A stretch of DNA of 64,000 bases from Noviherbaspirillum aerium (GCF_008929045.1 NZ_VFAH01000008.1:124001-188000), one strand, 5' to 3'. Positions 26,116 through 35,240 are shown, numbered from the stretch's first letter. Notes: generated by a model not told the origin, from the letters alone. Made by a program: numbers and translations.

Positions 26116-27585
26116 TCAACCGAACAGGCCCTGAAGAAACCAGCAGATTTCCATGCCGTGCCGCTCCCGGTATATCCAGTAGAAATTCGAGTTTTCTGCC
26201 TGCGCGACAAAATAGTCGCGCATGATCAGCCTGCCATCCCACCAGCCGCATTCAATGCGTTCCGGCCCTTTCACCATGCGCAGAGGCGAACCGTAGTAGG
26301 GCCGCTCATTGCGCACGATCAGTTCGACCGGTTGCTTGAGCAGCCAGAACGGCCTTTCCGCGTAATGCACATTTCGGCCGGCCGCACTTTCCGCGGCATG
26401 GCCAGGCGTCCATGCATTGGCAATTTCCGGGCGATGGTCTGCCTGCGGCGACGGGGCCAGAACGCCATGGTCGCCCAGCCTTGCCTTGAGCAGTTCCAGC
26501 AGGCGGTGAAAGTCGGCCGGTGCTCCGCCGGGTTCGGGAAACAGTGATTCGGTGGGCGGCAGCATCGGGGAAATCTGTGCCACTTCGAGCCGAAGCCCGA
26601 TGACTGGAGCGATGAGCTCGACGCGGGCCAGCCTTTCCTTGAGCAGTCGCGTCAGGTGCTCCTCCTGCCATACCGGCGCGGCCAGTGCGATCTCCAGCGG
26701 CGTCGGCGCAATTGCGGTGCGGCCGCGTTCATGTTCGAGCAGCAGGAGGAAGCGCGATACCGCGAGCTGCCGGGCAACCAGCCAGCCGGTCATTTGCAGC
26801 AGCAGGCGCCGCGCGGCGAACAAGGCGGAATCGGCATGCTCGATGCGATCGGGCAGTTCCAGCCGGGCGGCAAAGCTCTGCGGCGGCTGCACCCAGTCGT
26901 GCAGTTCGGCAGCTTGTCCATAGGCGCGATCGAGCGCATCCAGCACGCTTTTGTCGCAGCGTCGCTGCAAGCCGGCGCGCGGCAGCTTGCGCAGGTCGCC
27001 AAGCGTCTTGCAACCGATGCCTTCCAGCCATTGCAGGTAAGGCTGCACTTGCGGCAGCAGCATGCAGGGCAGGGCGTCGAGACGGCGCATCATGTTCCCC
27101 ATGCGTATCATCCGACGCCGTGCCGGCCTGCGGCCGGAACGGGCACAGGCCAGCAACCAGGCACCTTGCGCGGTTGGTGCCATGCTCAGCTGCGGCGTGA
27201 AGCCGAGCACGAGCATGCTATGACGCACCAGGCGGGACAGCGCCAGGCGGCCGCCGAATGCGCGCAGGCTGGCGGTGACATCGAGCAGCAGACTGCAGCG
27301 TTCGGCGAAAGCCACTTCCGGGGTGTACTGCAAGAGAGCAAGCGCGATGCTGTCGAGCGCTTCCCGTTCCCTGGTTTCGTCACGTTCATGCAACGTCGCA
27401 TCCGGACAAATAGTCTGCACGCCGGCGCGGCGCATGCCGATACGCACGCCGGCATGCGCTGCTTGCGGACTCATCGCCATTACATATTCACGATGGATGA
27501 GCACATGCTTGCCCGGCTCGCTCCAGCACGGCCGCAGGGCTTCAAGCGGAAACAATGGCAGGTGTATGCCGATCCAGGAGCGCAT
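26116..27585 (-). CDS. imuB: ImuB, catalytically dead Y-family polymerase
   Basis: The 489-residue protein has the Y-family layout: palm and fingers (1-160), thumb with WLEGIGCKTLGDLRKLPRAGL near 185-205, little-finger region, and a C-terminal extension ending RDYFVAQAENSNFYWIYRERHGMEICWFLQGLFG. The residues that hold catalytic acids in active enzymes are not acidic (IGIHLPLFPLEAL at the start; SLLLDVTASL at the second site), as expected of ImuB, which acts as a clamp-binding hub for DnaE2. It lies 18 bases after imuA in the LexA-controlled operon. Confidence 0.93.
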   Translation of the reverse strand: MRSWIGIHLPLFPLEALRPCWSEPGKHVLIHREYVMAMSPQAAHAGVRIGMRRAGVQTICPDATLHERDETREREALDSIALALLQYTPEVAFAERCSLLLDVTASLRAFGGRLALSRLVRHSMLVLGFTPQLSMAPTAQGAWLLACARSGRRPARRRMIRMGNMMRRLDALPCMLLPQVQPYLQWLEGIGCKTLGDLRKLPRAGLQRRCDKSVLDALDRAYGQAAELHDWVQPPQSFAARLELPDRIEHADSALFAARRLLLQMTGWLVARQLAVSRFLLLLEHERGRTAIAPTPLEIALAAPVWQEEHLTRLLKERLARVELIAPVIGLRLEVAQISPMLPPTESLFPEPGGAPADFHRLLELLKARLGDHGVLAPSPQADHRPEIANAWTPGHAAESAAGRNVHYAERPFWLLKQPVELIVRNERPYYGSPLRMVKGPERIECGWWDGRLIMRDYFVAQAENSNFYWIYRERHGMEICWFLQGLFG

Positions 27586-27603
27586 CCGTTTTCCCGTCTT
27601 GCG

Positions 27604-28392
27604 TCAATTGACAGGATGAGCTTGCGCCTGGGCGGCAATCGCCTCGGTGAGGCTGGCACCTTGCGCGCGTGCCCCGGCCTGTCCAGCATGGCTGGTCCGG
27701 TGGCGGGAAGACGGGTCTTGCGGGATGTTGAATGGATGAGGCACCGCAGGCATGTCGTTCATGCTCAGGTGAAGCGGATCGTCACGGTGCGGACCACGGC
27801 GCTTGAGGATCTGGATCTGCACGCCGTCGGCGGCGGGACGCAGCGCCAGCCGCAGCGGAGCGGGTGAGGCATCCTGCATGCAGGCCAGCGGCCGCATCAG
27901 CCAGAACAAGGTATCGCTTCCCTGCGCCGCGAGATGAAGGCGTCGCAGCGAGTCGGTGCGCACATGCGATTGCCAGAAGATGAGGGCGCCGCAACTGCGG
28001 TTGCTGAGAATCTGTTCCGCGCTCCACAGCGCGTCCGCACTGCGCTCAGCCTGAATCCAGAGCAGGCTGCCGAGCGGCAGACCCCAGTTTGCCCAGGCGG
28101 AGATATGGGGCAGATGCGGTGGCTGCACGAGGGCGATACGGCGCTTGCCGGCAACCGCTTTCAAAGCGGGGCGCAGCAGCCGCATTTCTCCAATGCCCGG
28201 CTGCTCCATCAGTAGTTCGATCAGACCTGCCTTCGGCCAGCCGCCATTCGGCAATTCCTGATCAAGAAGCGGATGACCCGTGGATGTGACTGCGCAATGT
28301 CCTGATGCCATCTGGTCGGCGCGCCACACCGCGTGAGGCAGGGAGGGGAAACCTCCATCGAGCAGCCTTGCAGCGGAAACTAATGTGGACAT
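27604..28392 (-). CDS. imuA: ImuA, mutasome accessory protein
   Basis: The 262-residue protein is a RecA/SulA-like ImuA. It has HPLLDQELPNGGWPKAGLIELLMEQPGIGEMRLLRPAL, the N-terminal signature of the family, and GSLLWIQAERSADALWSAEQIL in the core. A perfect AGGAGG lies upstream of ATG 28392. The LexA box at 28439 controls it and imuB downstream. It supports translesion synthesis by DnaE2 with ImuB; the exact activity is unsettled, and RecA interaction has been reported for the family. Confidence 0.92.
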   Translation of the reverse strand: MSTLVSAARLLDGGFPSLPHAVWRADQMASGHCAVTSTGHPLLDQELPNGGWPKAGLIELLMEQPGIGEMRLLRPALKAVAGKRRIALVQPPHLPHISAWANWGLPLGSLLWIQAERSADALWSAEQILSNRSCGALIFWQSHVRTDSLRRLHLAAQGSDTLFWLMRPLACMQDASPAPLRLALRPAADGVQIQILKRRGPHRDDPLHLSMNDMPAVPHPFNIPQDPSSRHRTSHAGQAGARAQGASLTEAIAAQAQAHPVN

Positions 28393-28438
28393 GCGGACCT
28401 CCTAGTATTTTCACGGCGATGCCAGGCATCAATTTATA

Positions 28439-28454
28439 CTGTATAAATATACAG
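28439..28454. promoter_or_regulatory. LexA box shared by imuA-imuB and cho
   Basis: CTGTATAAATATACAG fits CTGT-N8-ACAG and sits in a 20-bp near-palindrome. It lies between two divergent SOS genes, 47 bases from imuA and 79 bases from cho, and may repress both. Confidence 0.93.
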
Positions 28455-28532
28455 TATAACGTGGAGACAGCTTAGTCAAATTTGTCATGTGATTGATCTG
28501 TCTTTATATTTTTTTAAAGAGTCTTGTGTCCT

Positions 28533-29417
28533 ATGCAACCCCATGTCACCTCTCTCGGCCTGCTGATCAAGCCGAATCCCGCCGATGCCTTCGAATATCC
28601 GCATCACATTGATCGCGCCAGTCTGGATGCTCTGCCGTCGAAGCCCGGCATCTACATCTTTCGAGATGAAAACGACCGGCCTCTTTACATCGGCAAAAGC
28701 ATCAATATCCGCACGCGCGTGCTGTCCCATCTGCGTACGCCCGAGGAAGCGCGCATGCTGCAGCAGAGCAGTTATGTCGAATTCCAGCGCACGGCGGGCG
28801 ATATCGGCGCGTTGCTGCTGGAGTCGCGCCTGATCAAGGAAATGCAGCCGCTGCATAACAAGAAGCTGCGACGCACGCGCGAGATGTGTTCATTGCGCCT
28901 TGGAGCCCATGTGAAGTCGATGCCCGAAGTGGTGTATGCGCGCGATCTCGATTTTGCCTGCACGACCGACCTCTACGGCTTGTTCGCCACGCGCAGGGCC
29001 GCGCAGGAGAAGCTGCGCGAAATCGTCGAGATGCAGATGCTGTGTCCTGCGTTGACCGGACTGGAAGCATCCATGCGGGGCAGGGCCTGCTTTGCCCACC
29101 AGATATCGCGCTGCCTTGGCGCCTGCGTTGGTGTCGAGACGGCGCAGGAACATTACCGGCGCCTCAAGGCTGCGCTGAATGAAATGCGCGTCATGATCTG
29201 GCCTTATGAAGGTGCCATGGGTATTGTCGAGGAATGCGACGGCTGGAAGCAGACCCATGTGGTGGACCACTGGGCCTATCTCGGCTCGATTGATCACGCC
29301 AAGGGGGCGAAGCCTGTCAAGCGCCCGGCCAGGCGGGCATTTGATGTCGATACTTACAAGATACTGGTCAAGCCCATGCTGCGCGGTGAATTGTTCGTAC
29401 AGCCGGTTCAGCTCTGA
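28533..29417 (+). CDS. cho: Cho-type UvrC-like GIY-YIG endonuclease
   Basis: ATG 28533 is chosen (AAAGAG eleven bases upstream); an in-frame TTG nine bases earlier is too close to that site. The 294-residue protein has the GIY-YIG nuclease domain of UvrC (KPGIYIFRDENDRPLYIGKSINIRTRV), the ALLLESRLIKEMQPLHNKKLR segment, and ends without the UVR and RNase H-like domains of full UvrC. This is the Cho layout, a nuclease making the 3' incision in nucleotide excision repair. In E. coli cho is LexA-regulated, and here it faces a LexA box shared with imuA. Confidence 0.93.
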   Translation: MQPHVTSLGLLIKPNPADAFEYPHHIDRASLDALPSKPGIYIFRDENDRPLYIGKSINIRTRVLSHLRTPEEARMLQQSSYVEFQRTAGDIGALLLESRLIKEMQPLHNKKLRRTREMCSLRLGAHVKSMPEVVYARDLDFACTTDLYGLFATRRAAQEKLREIVEMQMLCPALTGLEASMRGRACFAHQISRCLGACVGVETAQEHYRRLKAALNEMRVMIWPYEGAMGIVEECDGWKQTHVVDHWAYLGSIDHAKGAKPVKRPARRAFDVDTYKILVKPMLRGELFVQPVQL

Positions 29418-29532
29418 AATCAAGGAGCCAGACAACCAGGCGCGCTACCGATCCTGAAAAGATTCAAAGATGGTATGCCTTCTGGAAGCGGCGGCGCATG
29501 GCGATCGGCGCAGATGAAAGCGAAATGAAAAA

Positions 29533-29561
29533 GCCGTGCGCCGGTATGTGCCGGGCACGGC
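29533..29561 (-). terminator. Terminator of lipoprotein gene
   Basis: GCCGTGC and GCACGGC pair, with an inner CCGG/CCGG stem. On the minus strand the hairpin is followed by TTTTTCATTTC. It lies 24 bases after the lipoprotein stop codon. Confidence 0.85.
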
Positions 29562-29584
29562 CTTGGCCGGTATGGCGGTTGCGT

Positions 29585-30154
29585 TTATTTCGATGCGCCG
29601 CCTGTGGTGCCGCCGGTGCTGCCTGCACTGCCGCCGGAAGGCGAAGTCGTGCTGCCTGTGGAACCGGTAGTGCCACCAGTTGTGCTGCCAGCGCTTCCGC
29701 CGGTGCTGCCTGCGCTGCTGGAGCTGGTATCGCTGCCAGTGCTACCTGCGCTGCCGGTCGTACCGGTTGTGCCGCCGCTGCTGCCCGGAGTGCTCGATGC
29801 TCCGCCTGCGGAGCCGCCGGTACTTCCTGCGCCGCCAGCAGCGCCTGCGCTCGATGCATCGCTGCCTGTGCTGCCCGTACCACCCGGCGTTGCGCCAGTG
29901 GTGCCGCCGGCAGTGCTTCCGGTGCTTCCGGCTGCGCCAGGTGTTGTAGCGCCAGCGCTGCTATCAGTGCTACCGGTGCTGCCTGCCGCACCAGTGCTGC
30001 CTGTTGTTCCGCCGGTGGCGCCGGTGCTGCCGGCTGCCCCAGTGCTGCTGCTGGTGCTGCCAGCACCAGCGCCAGCAGTGCCGCCATCTTTCTTGTCGCA
30101 AGCACCCAGGGTCAGCGTGGCTACGAGCGCCGCGAGCAATACTGAATATTTCAT
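29585..30154 (-). CDS. Gly/Ser/Thr/Ala-repeat lipoprotein
   Basis: ATG 30154 follows AGAGG by seven bases and gives 189 residues. The signal peptide MKYSVLLAALVATLTLGAC ends in a lipobox with C19 as the lipidated residue. Almost everything after residue 25 is Gly, Ser, Thr and Ala in units such as STGAAGSTGATGGTTGSTG, with scattered Pro and Asp. No folded domain is recognisable; the mature chain should be a disordered, uncharged tether on a membrane. A good ribosome site, a lipobox and a terminator make it a real gene, although all other frames across it are also open because of the low complexity. Length is likely to vary between strains. Function unknown. Confidence 0.85.
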   Translation of the reverse strand: MKYSVLLAALVATLTLGACDKKDGGTAGAGAGSTSSSTGAAGSTGATGGTTGSTGAAGSTGSTDSSAGATTPGAAGSTGSTAGGTTGATPGGTGSTGSDASSAGAAGGAGSTGGSAGGASSTPGSSGGTTGTTGSAGSTGSDTSSSSAGSTGGSAGSTTGGTTGSTGSTTSPSGGSAGSTGGTTGGASK

Positions 30155-30535
30155 GTCGGTTCCTCTCAAGAAAATATAGTTGTAAGCAAGTACACGGCCA
30201 TTGGAGAAACTTGGTTGGCTTAAGTGCCTGCACAAGTCTTGATAAACCTCAATGTGAATATGATTTTTTCAACAGCAGAATAAGATTTCGGCTTCTGCAT
30301 TAGCGGGAACAAAGCACCGGTAAAGAGAAAGCCTTTCCATAGAGCCGTCCCGAATTTTCCTTCTGCAGTGAATGGGTGAACTGCAGAAGGAAAGCCTTAT
30401 TACCGTGCCCGAGAAGGTAATGGTGAAGATGGAGCCGGGCAAGCAAGAGCAGCAGCCACCTGCATTGGCATTACATACGGCGACATACGGCGCCACTATG
30501 GCGACGCATGACGTTGTGCGTCCTGCAGCAACTGC
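30155..30535. other. Intergenic region, lipoprotein to recQ-like
   Basis: No gene is supported. The region holds the lipoprotein promoter (not identified) and one long perfect inverted repeat at 30356-30393. Confidence 0.45.
30356..30393. repeat. 14-bp perfect inverted repeat
   Basis: TTTCCTTCTGCAGT (30356-30369) and ACTGCAGAAGGAAA (30380-30393) are exact complements around a 10-base loop. Neither side is followed by a long T-run, so it is a weak intrinsic terminator at best. It lies downstream of the recQ-like gene and upstream of the lipoprotein gene. Confidence 0.8.
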
Positions 30536-32275
30536 TCAGGCAGCCTTGACATAATCCCTCAGAAAGGTCTTGGTCTGCCGATCGGGGAAAACGATGGTCA
30601 CCTTGTCGCCGGCCGATGAAACCACGCGGCCTTCTCCGTATTTGGGAACGCGTACGGCCGTACCGACATCCGGTAACGGATCCTTGTCGTCGTGCAGCGG
30701 GGGCGGCGCATGGTCGCGTACGTGTTCCGGACTCAGCGCCTGCTCCGGAGGCTGCCGGCAATTGTCGCAACTGCCGCAGCGCGACCAGTCGGCCTGCTCC
30801 GCGAAGTAATCAATCAGCACCTTCCAGCGGCAGAATCCGGTCTGCGCATAAAACACCATGCGTTCCAGTGCTTCATGATCCCTCGCACTCTTGTCGCGGT
30901 AGGTTTCCACCAGCCTTGCCAAATCTTTGGACTTCGCACGGATGCCGGTAACACGGTAGGCCAGTTCCTCGTTCTGCTCCATCAGTTCACCATCCCTGAG
31001 CAGTTTGAGCGAAACCTGCAGGCGCGTATCCGACAGCTCTTCCAGCTCTTCATGCAGACGCGCGAAGGAGACGAAGCCGCCATTGGCCGTCAAGGATTGC
31101 AAGACCGAATAAACCGAACTCAGATCGTCAACGCCCGGATAACGCCGGGCCAGGAAGAACTGCTGCACCTGCTTGTCCTTCGCATGGTAGAGCAGTATGC
31201 AATCTGCCGGTTCGCCGTCGCGCCCCGCGCGTCCCGACTCCTGGTAATACGCCTCCAGGTTGCCCGGTATCTGAAAGTGAACCACGAACCGGATGTCCGC
31301 CTTGTCAATGCCCATGCCGAATGCGTTGGTAGCGACCATGATGCGGCTTTCTCCATTCATGAACGCATCCTGGTTCTGCGAACGCACTTTGGCTGACAGT
31401 TGGCCATGATAGTAGGTGACGCTTTCGCCGGCCGCCTGCAGCGCTTCATGCACTTCTTCGACCGCCTTCACCGTCGCCGCGTAGATGATGCCCGCGCCTT
31501 GCTCCTCTCGCGCCAGACGGATGATCTGACTCAGCTTCTCCGCGTCGTCGGTCACCGCAATGGACCGATAGTGAAGATTTGACCGGTATATGCCGGTATT
31601 TATGACATGCATGTCATCAAGATCGAGTTGCTTGACGATGTCATCCACGACTTCCTGCGTCGCGGTTGCCGTCAGTGCCAGCACGGTCGGATTTCCCAAT
31701 GCCTTGATGGCTGCGCCAAGGTTCAGAAAGGCCGGGCGGAAATCATGCCCCCACTGTGAAATGCAATGGGCTTCATCAATGACGAACAGGCTGATCTTGT
31801 TATGAGAGATGGTATCGATGAAATCGGGATCGGAGAGCCGCTCGGGCGTGACGAACACAAATTCGTGATCCGCCTGCTTGATGCTTTCGAGAATGGATGC
31901 TTCTTCACGCGTGCTCAAGGTGCTGTTGACCTCGGCTGCGCCAACGCCGGCATTTTCCAGCTTGGAGGCCTGATCCTTCATCAGCGAGATAAGAGGCGAG
32001 ACGACCAGGGTCATCCCCGGCATCTTCAGTGCCGGCAGTTGGTAGCACAACGATTTGCCTGCTCCGGTAGGCATGATCGCCAGGGTATGGCAGCGATGCA
32101 GCACGTTGTCGATCACTTCCTTCTGTCCTGGACGCAGTTCTTCGATACCGAAGGTTTCATTCAGCGTCTCGTGCAGCTCGGCCTTGGATATTTTTGTGTG
32201 CGGACGCCGCGCCATGGAAGAGGGCGACATTTTTCGTCCGCCGCTTCTTGTCGACGGCGAGGTATGAATAGACAT
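30536..32275 (-). CDS. RecQ-family ATP-dependent DNA helicase
   Basis: The 579-residue superfamily 2 helicase unwinds DNA 3'-5'. Seen are the Q-region [14 protein letters not shown], Walker [28 protein letters not shown] (DEAH), [27 protein letters not shown] and [12 protein letters not shown] winged-helix-like stretch (about 390-440) precedes the zinc-binding cysteines FCRW...CGSCDNC. The usual RQC and HRDC domains after the zinc site are missing; instead the last 45 residues ([26 protein letters not shown]) look like the Tudor-type C-terminus of PcrA/UvrD helicases. GGAG precedes the ATG by ten bases. Confidence 0.9.
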   Translation of the reverse strand: MSIHTSPSTRSGGRKMSPSSMARRPHTKISKAELHETLNETFGIEELRPGQKEVIDNVLHRCHTLAIMPTGAGKSLCYQLPALKMPGMTLVVSPLISLMKDQASKLENAGVGAAEVNSTLSTREEASILESIKQADHEFVFVTPERLSDPDFIDTISHNKISLFVIDEAHCISQWGHDFRPAFLNLGAAIKALGNPTVLALTATATQEVVDDIVKQLDLDDMHVINTGIYRSNLHYRSIAVTDDAEKLSQIIRLAREEQGAGIIYAATVKAVEEVHEALQAAGESVTYYHGQLSAKVRSQNQDAFMNGESRIMVATNAFGMGIDKADIRFVVHFQIPGNLEAYYQESGRAGRDGEPADCILLYHAKDKQVQQFFLARRYPGVDDLSSVYSVLQSLTANGGFVSFARLHEELEELSDTRLQVSLKLLRDGELMEQNEELAYRVTGIRAKSKDLARLVETYRDKSARDHEALERMVFYAQTGFCRWKVLIDYFAEQADWSRCGSCDNCRQPPEQALSPEHVRDHAPPPLHDDKDPLPDVGTAVRVPKYGEGRVVSSAGDKVTIVFPDRQTKTFLRDYVKAA

Positions 32276-32559
32276 GAATCAGCAGCTCCGAGTCAATTTG
32301 ATGCGATGCCCGATGCAGCATTCATGCCTAGACCATCGATGCTGAAATGCATCTTTTTCCTATGAAAAACCTCTCTCGGAGCCCGCATGGCGGAGATGGG
32401 AAAAAACTAAAATTTATTCATCCATGCCCATCATATCGGTTACAATGCCACGACCGATTGAAGTTTGAACTAGTAGTGCAGTATTTGTCTGTCATTTCTT
32501 TCTTGCTTCAAAGGATCGACCCGGGCGCAAGCCCAATTTAACTGATAGGAATGTAAGTA
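32276..32559. other. Upstream region of cspA
   Basis: The 284 bases before cspA contain TACAAT at 32441, a plausible -10 box, implying a leader of about 110 bases. Long leaders are common for cold-shock genes and act as thermosensing RNA. AGGAA lies before the ATG. I cannot show the structure from sequence alone. Confidence 0.4.
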
Positions 32560-32763
32560 ATGGCAACAGGTACTGTTAAGTGGTTCAACGACGCTAAAGG
32601 CTTTGGTTTCATCACTCCGGACGAAGGCGGCGAAGATCTGTTCGCGCACTTCTCCGCGATCCAGTCCAATGGCTTCAAATCGCTCAAGGAAAACCAGCGC
32701 GTTTCTTTCGAAGTCACGACTGGCCCGAAGGGCAAGCAGGCTTCCGCGATCCAGCCGCTGTAA
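32560..32763 (+). CDS. cspA: Cold-shock protein
   Basis: The 67-residue CSD protein binds single-stranded RNA and DNA and melts structures in mRNA. RNP1 KGFGFI and RNP2 DLFAHF are intact within [21 protein letters not shown]. Length is standard. AGGAA stands ten bases before ATG. It has its own strong terminator. The family has several paralogues per genome, so the exact name is a generic choice. Confidence 0.96.
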   Translation: MATGTVKWFNDAKGFGFITPDEGGEDLFAHFSAIQSNGFKSLKENQRVSFEVTTGPKGKQASAIQPL

Positions 32764-32790
32764 TAGCCAGCTGATCCAAGCGCAATGAAA

Positions 32791-32815
32791 AACCCCGGCA
32801 TGCCGGGGTTTTTTT
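32791..32815 (+). terminator. cspA terminator
   Basis: AACCCCGGCATGCCGGGGTT is a perfect 20-bp palindrome, preceded by an A-run and followed by TTTTT. It begins 28 bases after the cspA stop codon. Confidence 0.93.
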
Positions 32816-32896
32816 CTGGGTGCGCCATTCGTCGATACCCTTATCATTGATCCGGAGCGATGTTCCTGTCCTGCACCGTATCTTCCGAGAGTAAGC

Positions 32897-33820
32897 TCAA
32901 TTTGCGTTATCCGTCATTGACTTCCGCCAGTAATCGGGCGCGGCATAAGCATGCCGCAGGAAATCGACAAACGCCCGAATGCGCAGCGGAAGATGGCGCC
33001 GCTGTGCAAATACTGCATAGATGTCATTGCCCGGCGCGGCAAATTCGTCGAGTACCGTGACAAGCTGGCCGGCCTCGATCGCGCTCCCCACTTCCCACAT
33101 CGACCGCCACGCCAGCCCCTTGCCTGACAGCGCCCATTCATGCAGGACCGCACCGTCATTGCACACCATGTTTCCGACTACCTTCAAGGTGACATTCTTG
33201 CCGTTTTGACGAAAGGTCCAGCCGCGCTGGCTACCCTCGCTGCTCATGGCAAGACAGTTGTGCTTGGCAAGATCATCCAGCGACATGGGCATTCCATGAC
33301 GCTTCAGATAAGCGGGCGAGGCCACGACAACGCGCTTGTTGTCGGCGAGTTTGACGCCGATCAGGTTCGAGTCCGACAATGCCGCGATGCGGATGGCAAC
33401 ATCAATGCCTTCCCCAATCAGATCCACTACCCGGTCATTGAGATTCAGTGTCACCGCCACATCACGATGCTCCGCGAGGAACGAGGGGAGCAGCGGAGCA
33501 ACATGCTGGCGGCCGAAACCGGCAGGCGCGGAAATCAGCAGATGGCCGCTGGCCCTTGCGCTGCGTTCGGATACCGCGGACTCCGCATTTTCAAGATCGG
33601 CAAGGATCTTCTGGCAATCTTCGAGAAAGGCAATTCCTTCGTTGGTGAGTGCAATCTTGCGGGTGCTGCGCTGGAGCAGCTTGACGCCAAGCCGTTCTTC
33701 CAACGCGTCCAGCCTGCGCCCAATCATCGCAGGCGCAATCCCTTCCGCCCGTGCCGCTGCGGAAAGACTGCCCTTGGCGGCGACATCCACAAAGGTCGAA
33801 ATTTGCTTGAACTGATCCAT
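32897..33820 (-). CDS. LysR-family transcriptional regulator
   Basis: The 307-residue regulator has an N-terminal winged helix-turn-helix (FVDVAAKGSLSAAARAEGIAPAMIGRRLDALEERLGVKLLQRSTR) and a two-lobed effector domain (about 90-290). It is divergent from the TSUP permease gene with 177 bases between them, so it probably controls that gene and itself. The co-inducer is unknown; a sulfonate or other small anion would fit the permease family. Confidence 0.92.
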   Translation of the reverse strand: MDQFKQISTFVDVAAKGSLSAAARAEGIAPAMIGRRLDALEERLGVKLLQRSTRKIALTNEGIAFLEDCQKILADLENAESAVSERSARASGHLLISAPAGFGRQHVAPLLPSFLAEHRDVAVTLNLNDRVVDLIGEGIDVAIRIAALSDSNLIGVKLADNKRVVVASPAYLKRHGMPMSLDDLAKHNCLAMSSEGSQRGWTFRQNGKNVTLKVVGNMVCNDGAVLHEWALSGKGLAWRSMWEVGSAIEAGQLVTVLDEFAAPGNDIYAVFAQRRHLPLRIRAFVDFLRHAYAAPDYWRKSMTDNAN

Positions 33821-33997
33821 GCCGGGAAGATAGGAGATTTGATATTAAAACGCAATAATAAAGTGATTATTCGTTCGGCCTTTGCTTAATTATATTTAAT
33901 ATACTCATGCATGCCGAGAATGCATTGAGTAGTGGAAAGTGGTCCGTTCCCAAGGCATTTCTCCGCTTCACCAAACAACATCATGGAGATCATATCA

Positions 33998-34756
33998 ATG
34001 ACAGGCTGGCAAATCGCTCTCGTAGGTATTGCGGCTTTTTGTGCGGGCGCGATGAATTCGGTGGCTGGCGGCGGCACCTTTTTTTCCTTTCCCGCCTTGC
34101 TGGCTGTCGGCGTGCCGCCGGTCGCGGCAAACGCCAGCAATTCGGTGGCGCTGTGGCCGGCAAGCCTGTCGGGCGCATGGGCTTATCGCAAGGAACTGTC
34201 ACGCTACAAGCGTTACCTGATTCCCATGGGAATCGTCTCCTTCATCGGCGGCATCGGCGGCGGGTTGCTGCTGCTGGCCACCCAGGACGCAACCTTTTCC
34301 AAGCTCATTCCCTGGTTGCTGCTGTTTGCCACGATCCTCTTCGCCTTCTCCGGGAAAATTTCATCATGGCTGCGCGGTCCGGAGTCCGGCAAGCCCGGCA
34401 ACAGTCCGACTTCGCTGGCCGGGCAGGCGGTGGTATCGGTCTATGGAGGCTTTTTCGGTGCAGGCATGGGCATCCTGATGCTGGCCAGTCTCGCCATGGC
34501 CGGACACGACGACGTTCACGAGATCAACGCCATCAAGAATCTGCTGTCGGCCATTATCTACAGCGTGACGGTACTGACGTTTGTCGCAGCAGGCGCCGTC
34601 AACTGGCCTTATACCCTGATCATGCTGGCCACGGCAACGCTGGGCGGTTACTGGGGCGCGACCATCGCCCGCCGGATTCCCGCGCTGTGGCTACGTCGCT
34701 TCATCATCACGGTGGGCATGCTGCTGACGCTCTTCTACTTTTACAAGACCTTGTAA
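33998..34756 (+). CDS. TSUP (TauE/SafE) family anion permease
   Basis: ATG 33998 has GGAGAT eight bases upstream; an earlier ATG at 33983 forms part of that site. The 252-residue inner-membrane protein has about eight helices and the family repeats, e.g. GAMNSVAGGGTFFSFPALLAVGVPPVAANASNSVAL and GGFFGAGMGILMLASLAMAGHDDVHEINAIKNLLS. Members export or import sulfite, sulfoacetate and related anions. The divergent LysR gene is the likely regulator. Confidence 0.9.
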   Translation: MTGWQIALVGIAAFCAGAMNSVAGGGTFFSFPALLAVGVPPVAANASNSVALWPASLSGAWAYRKELSRYKRYLIPMGIVSFIGGIGGGLLLLATQDATFSKLIPWLLLFATILFAFSGKISSWLRGPESGKPGNSPTSLAGQAVVSVYGGFFGAGMGILMLASLAMAGHDDVHEINAIKNLLSAIIYSVTVLTFVAAGAVNWPYTLIMLATATLGGYWGATIARRIPALWLRRFIITVGMLLTLFYFYKTL

Positions 34757-34877
34757 GGGACGCTCCGCTGTCTCCTCGGCATGCGGCATGCGGCATGCGG
34801 CCAAATTCCGAAAGCGCTTAAGCGCCCTCAATACAGCGCGCCACCATGCAGGCAAGCTATCAGGCCAAGGGGGTGAT

Positions 34878-35240
34878 ATGAATCTGCGCTCGATCGAAGC
34901 CGATGCCTTGCTGCTCGCGTACGCGGATGCGTACGCGGAGCCGGCGGCGCATGATCGCGGCAAGCTGGAGGCGGCATTGCTGCATCCGCTGACCGTGGCA
35001 GCCGCAGGCGCCGCCGATATTGCAGACATCGCGGTGGCATACATGCGCGGCATGCTGGAGTATGCGCCGTTTCCCCGGTCGAATGCCCAGGCAGGCCTGC
35101 TCGCCATGGAGCTCTTCCTGCTGCAGAACGGCTGGAACATCACCGCTCCGAATGAAGCACAGCGGCAGATGATGCACAGGCTGGAAGCCGGGCAGTGCTC
35201 CGACCGGGAGTTCGCGGACTGGCTGCGTCTAAGCCTTTAA
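34878..35240 (+). CDS. Degenerate Doc/Fic-like protein
   Basis: ATG 34878 follows AAGGGGGTGAT closely. The 120-residue protein lines up with Doc toxins over its length: LEAALLHPLTVAAAG corresponds to the ESAL.RP region, then AVAYMRGMLEYAPFPRSNAQAGLLAMELFLLQNGWNI to the Fic core, then MMHRLEAGQCSDREFADWLR to the C-terminal helix. The Fic motif HPFxDGNKR is replaced by APFPRSNAQ: the catalytic histidine, the Asp-Gly and the Lys-Arg are gone, only the Asn remains. AMP- or phosphate transfer is therefore unlikely. No antitoxin gene is adjacent. The assignment rests on pattern reading alone. Confidence 0.6.
   Translation: MNLRSIEADALLLAYADAYAEPAAHDRGKLEAALLHPLTVAAAGAADIADIAVAYMRGMLEYAPFPRSNAQAGLLAMELFLLQNGWNITAPNEAQRQMMHRLEAGQCSDREFADWLRLSL

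Noticed and set aside
29464-30179. Several overlapping frames across the Gly/Ser/Thr/Ala repeat
   Set aside because: Only one frame has a ribosome site, signal peptide and lipobox; the others (Ala/Pro/Val/Cys-rich) result from the simple repeat.
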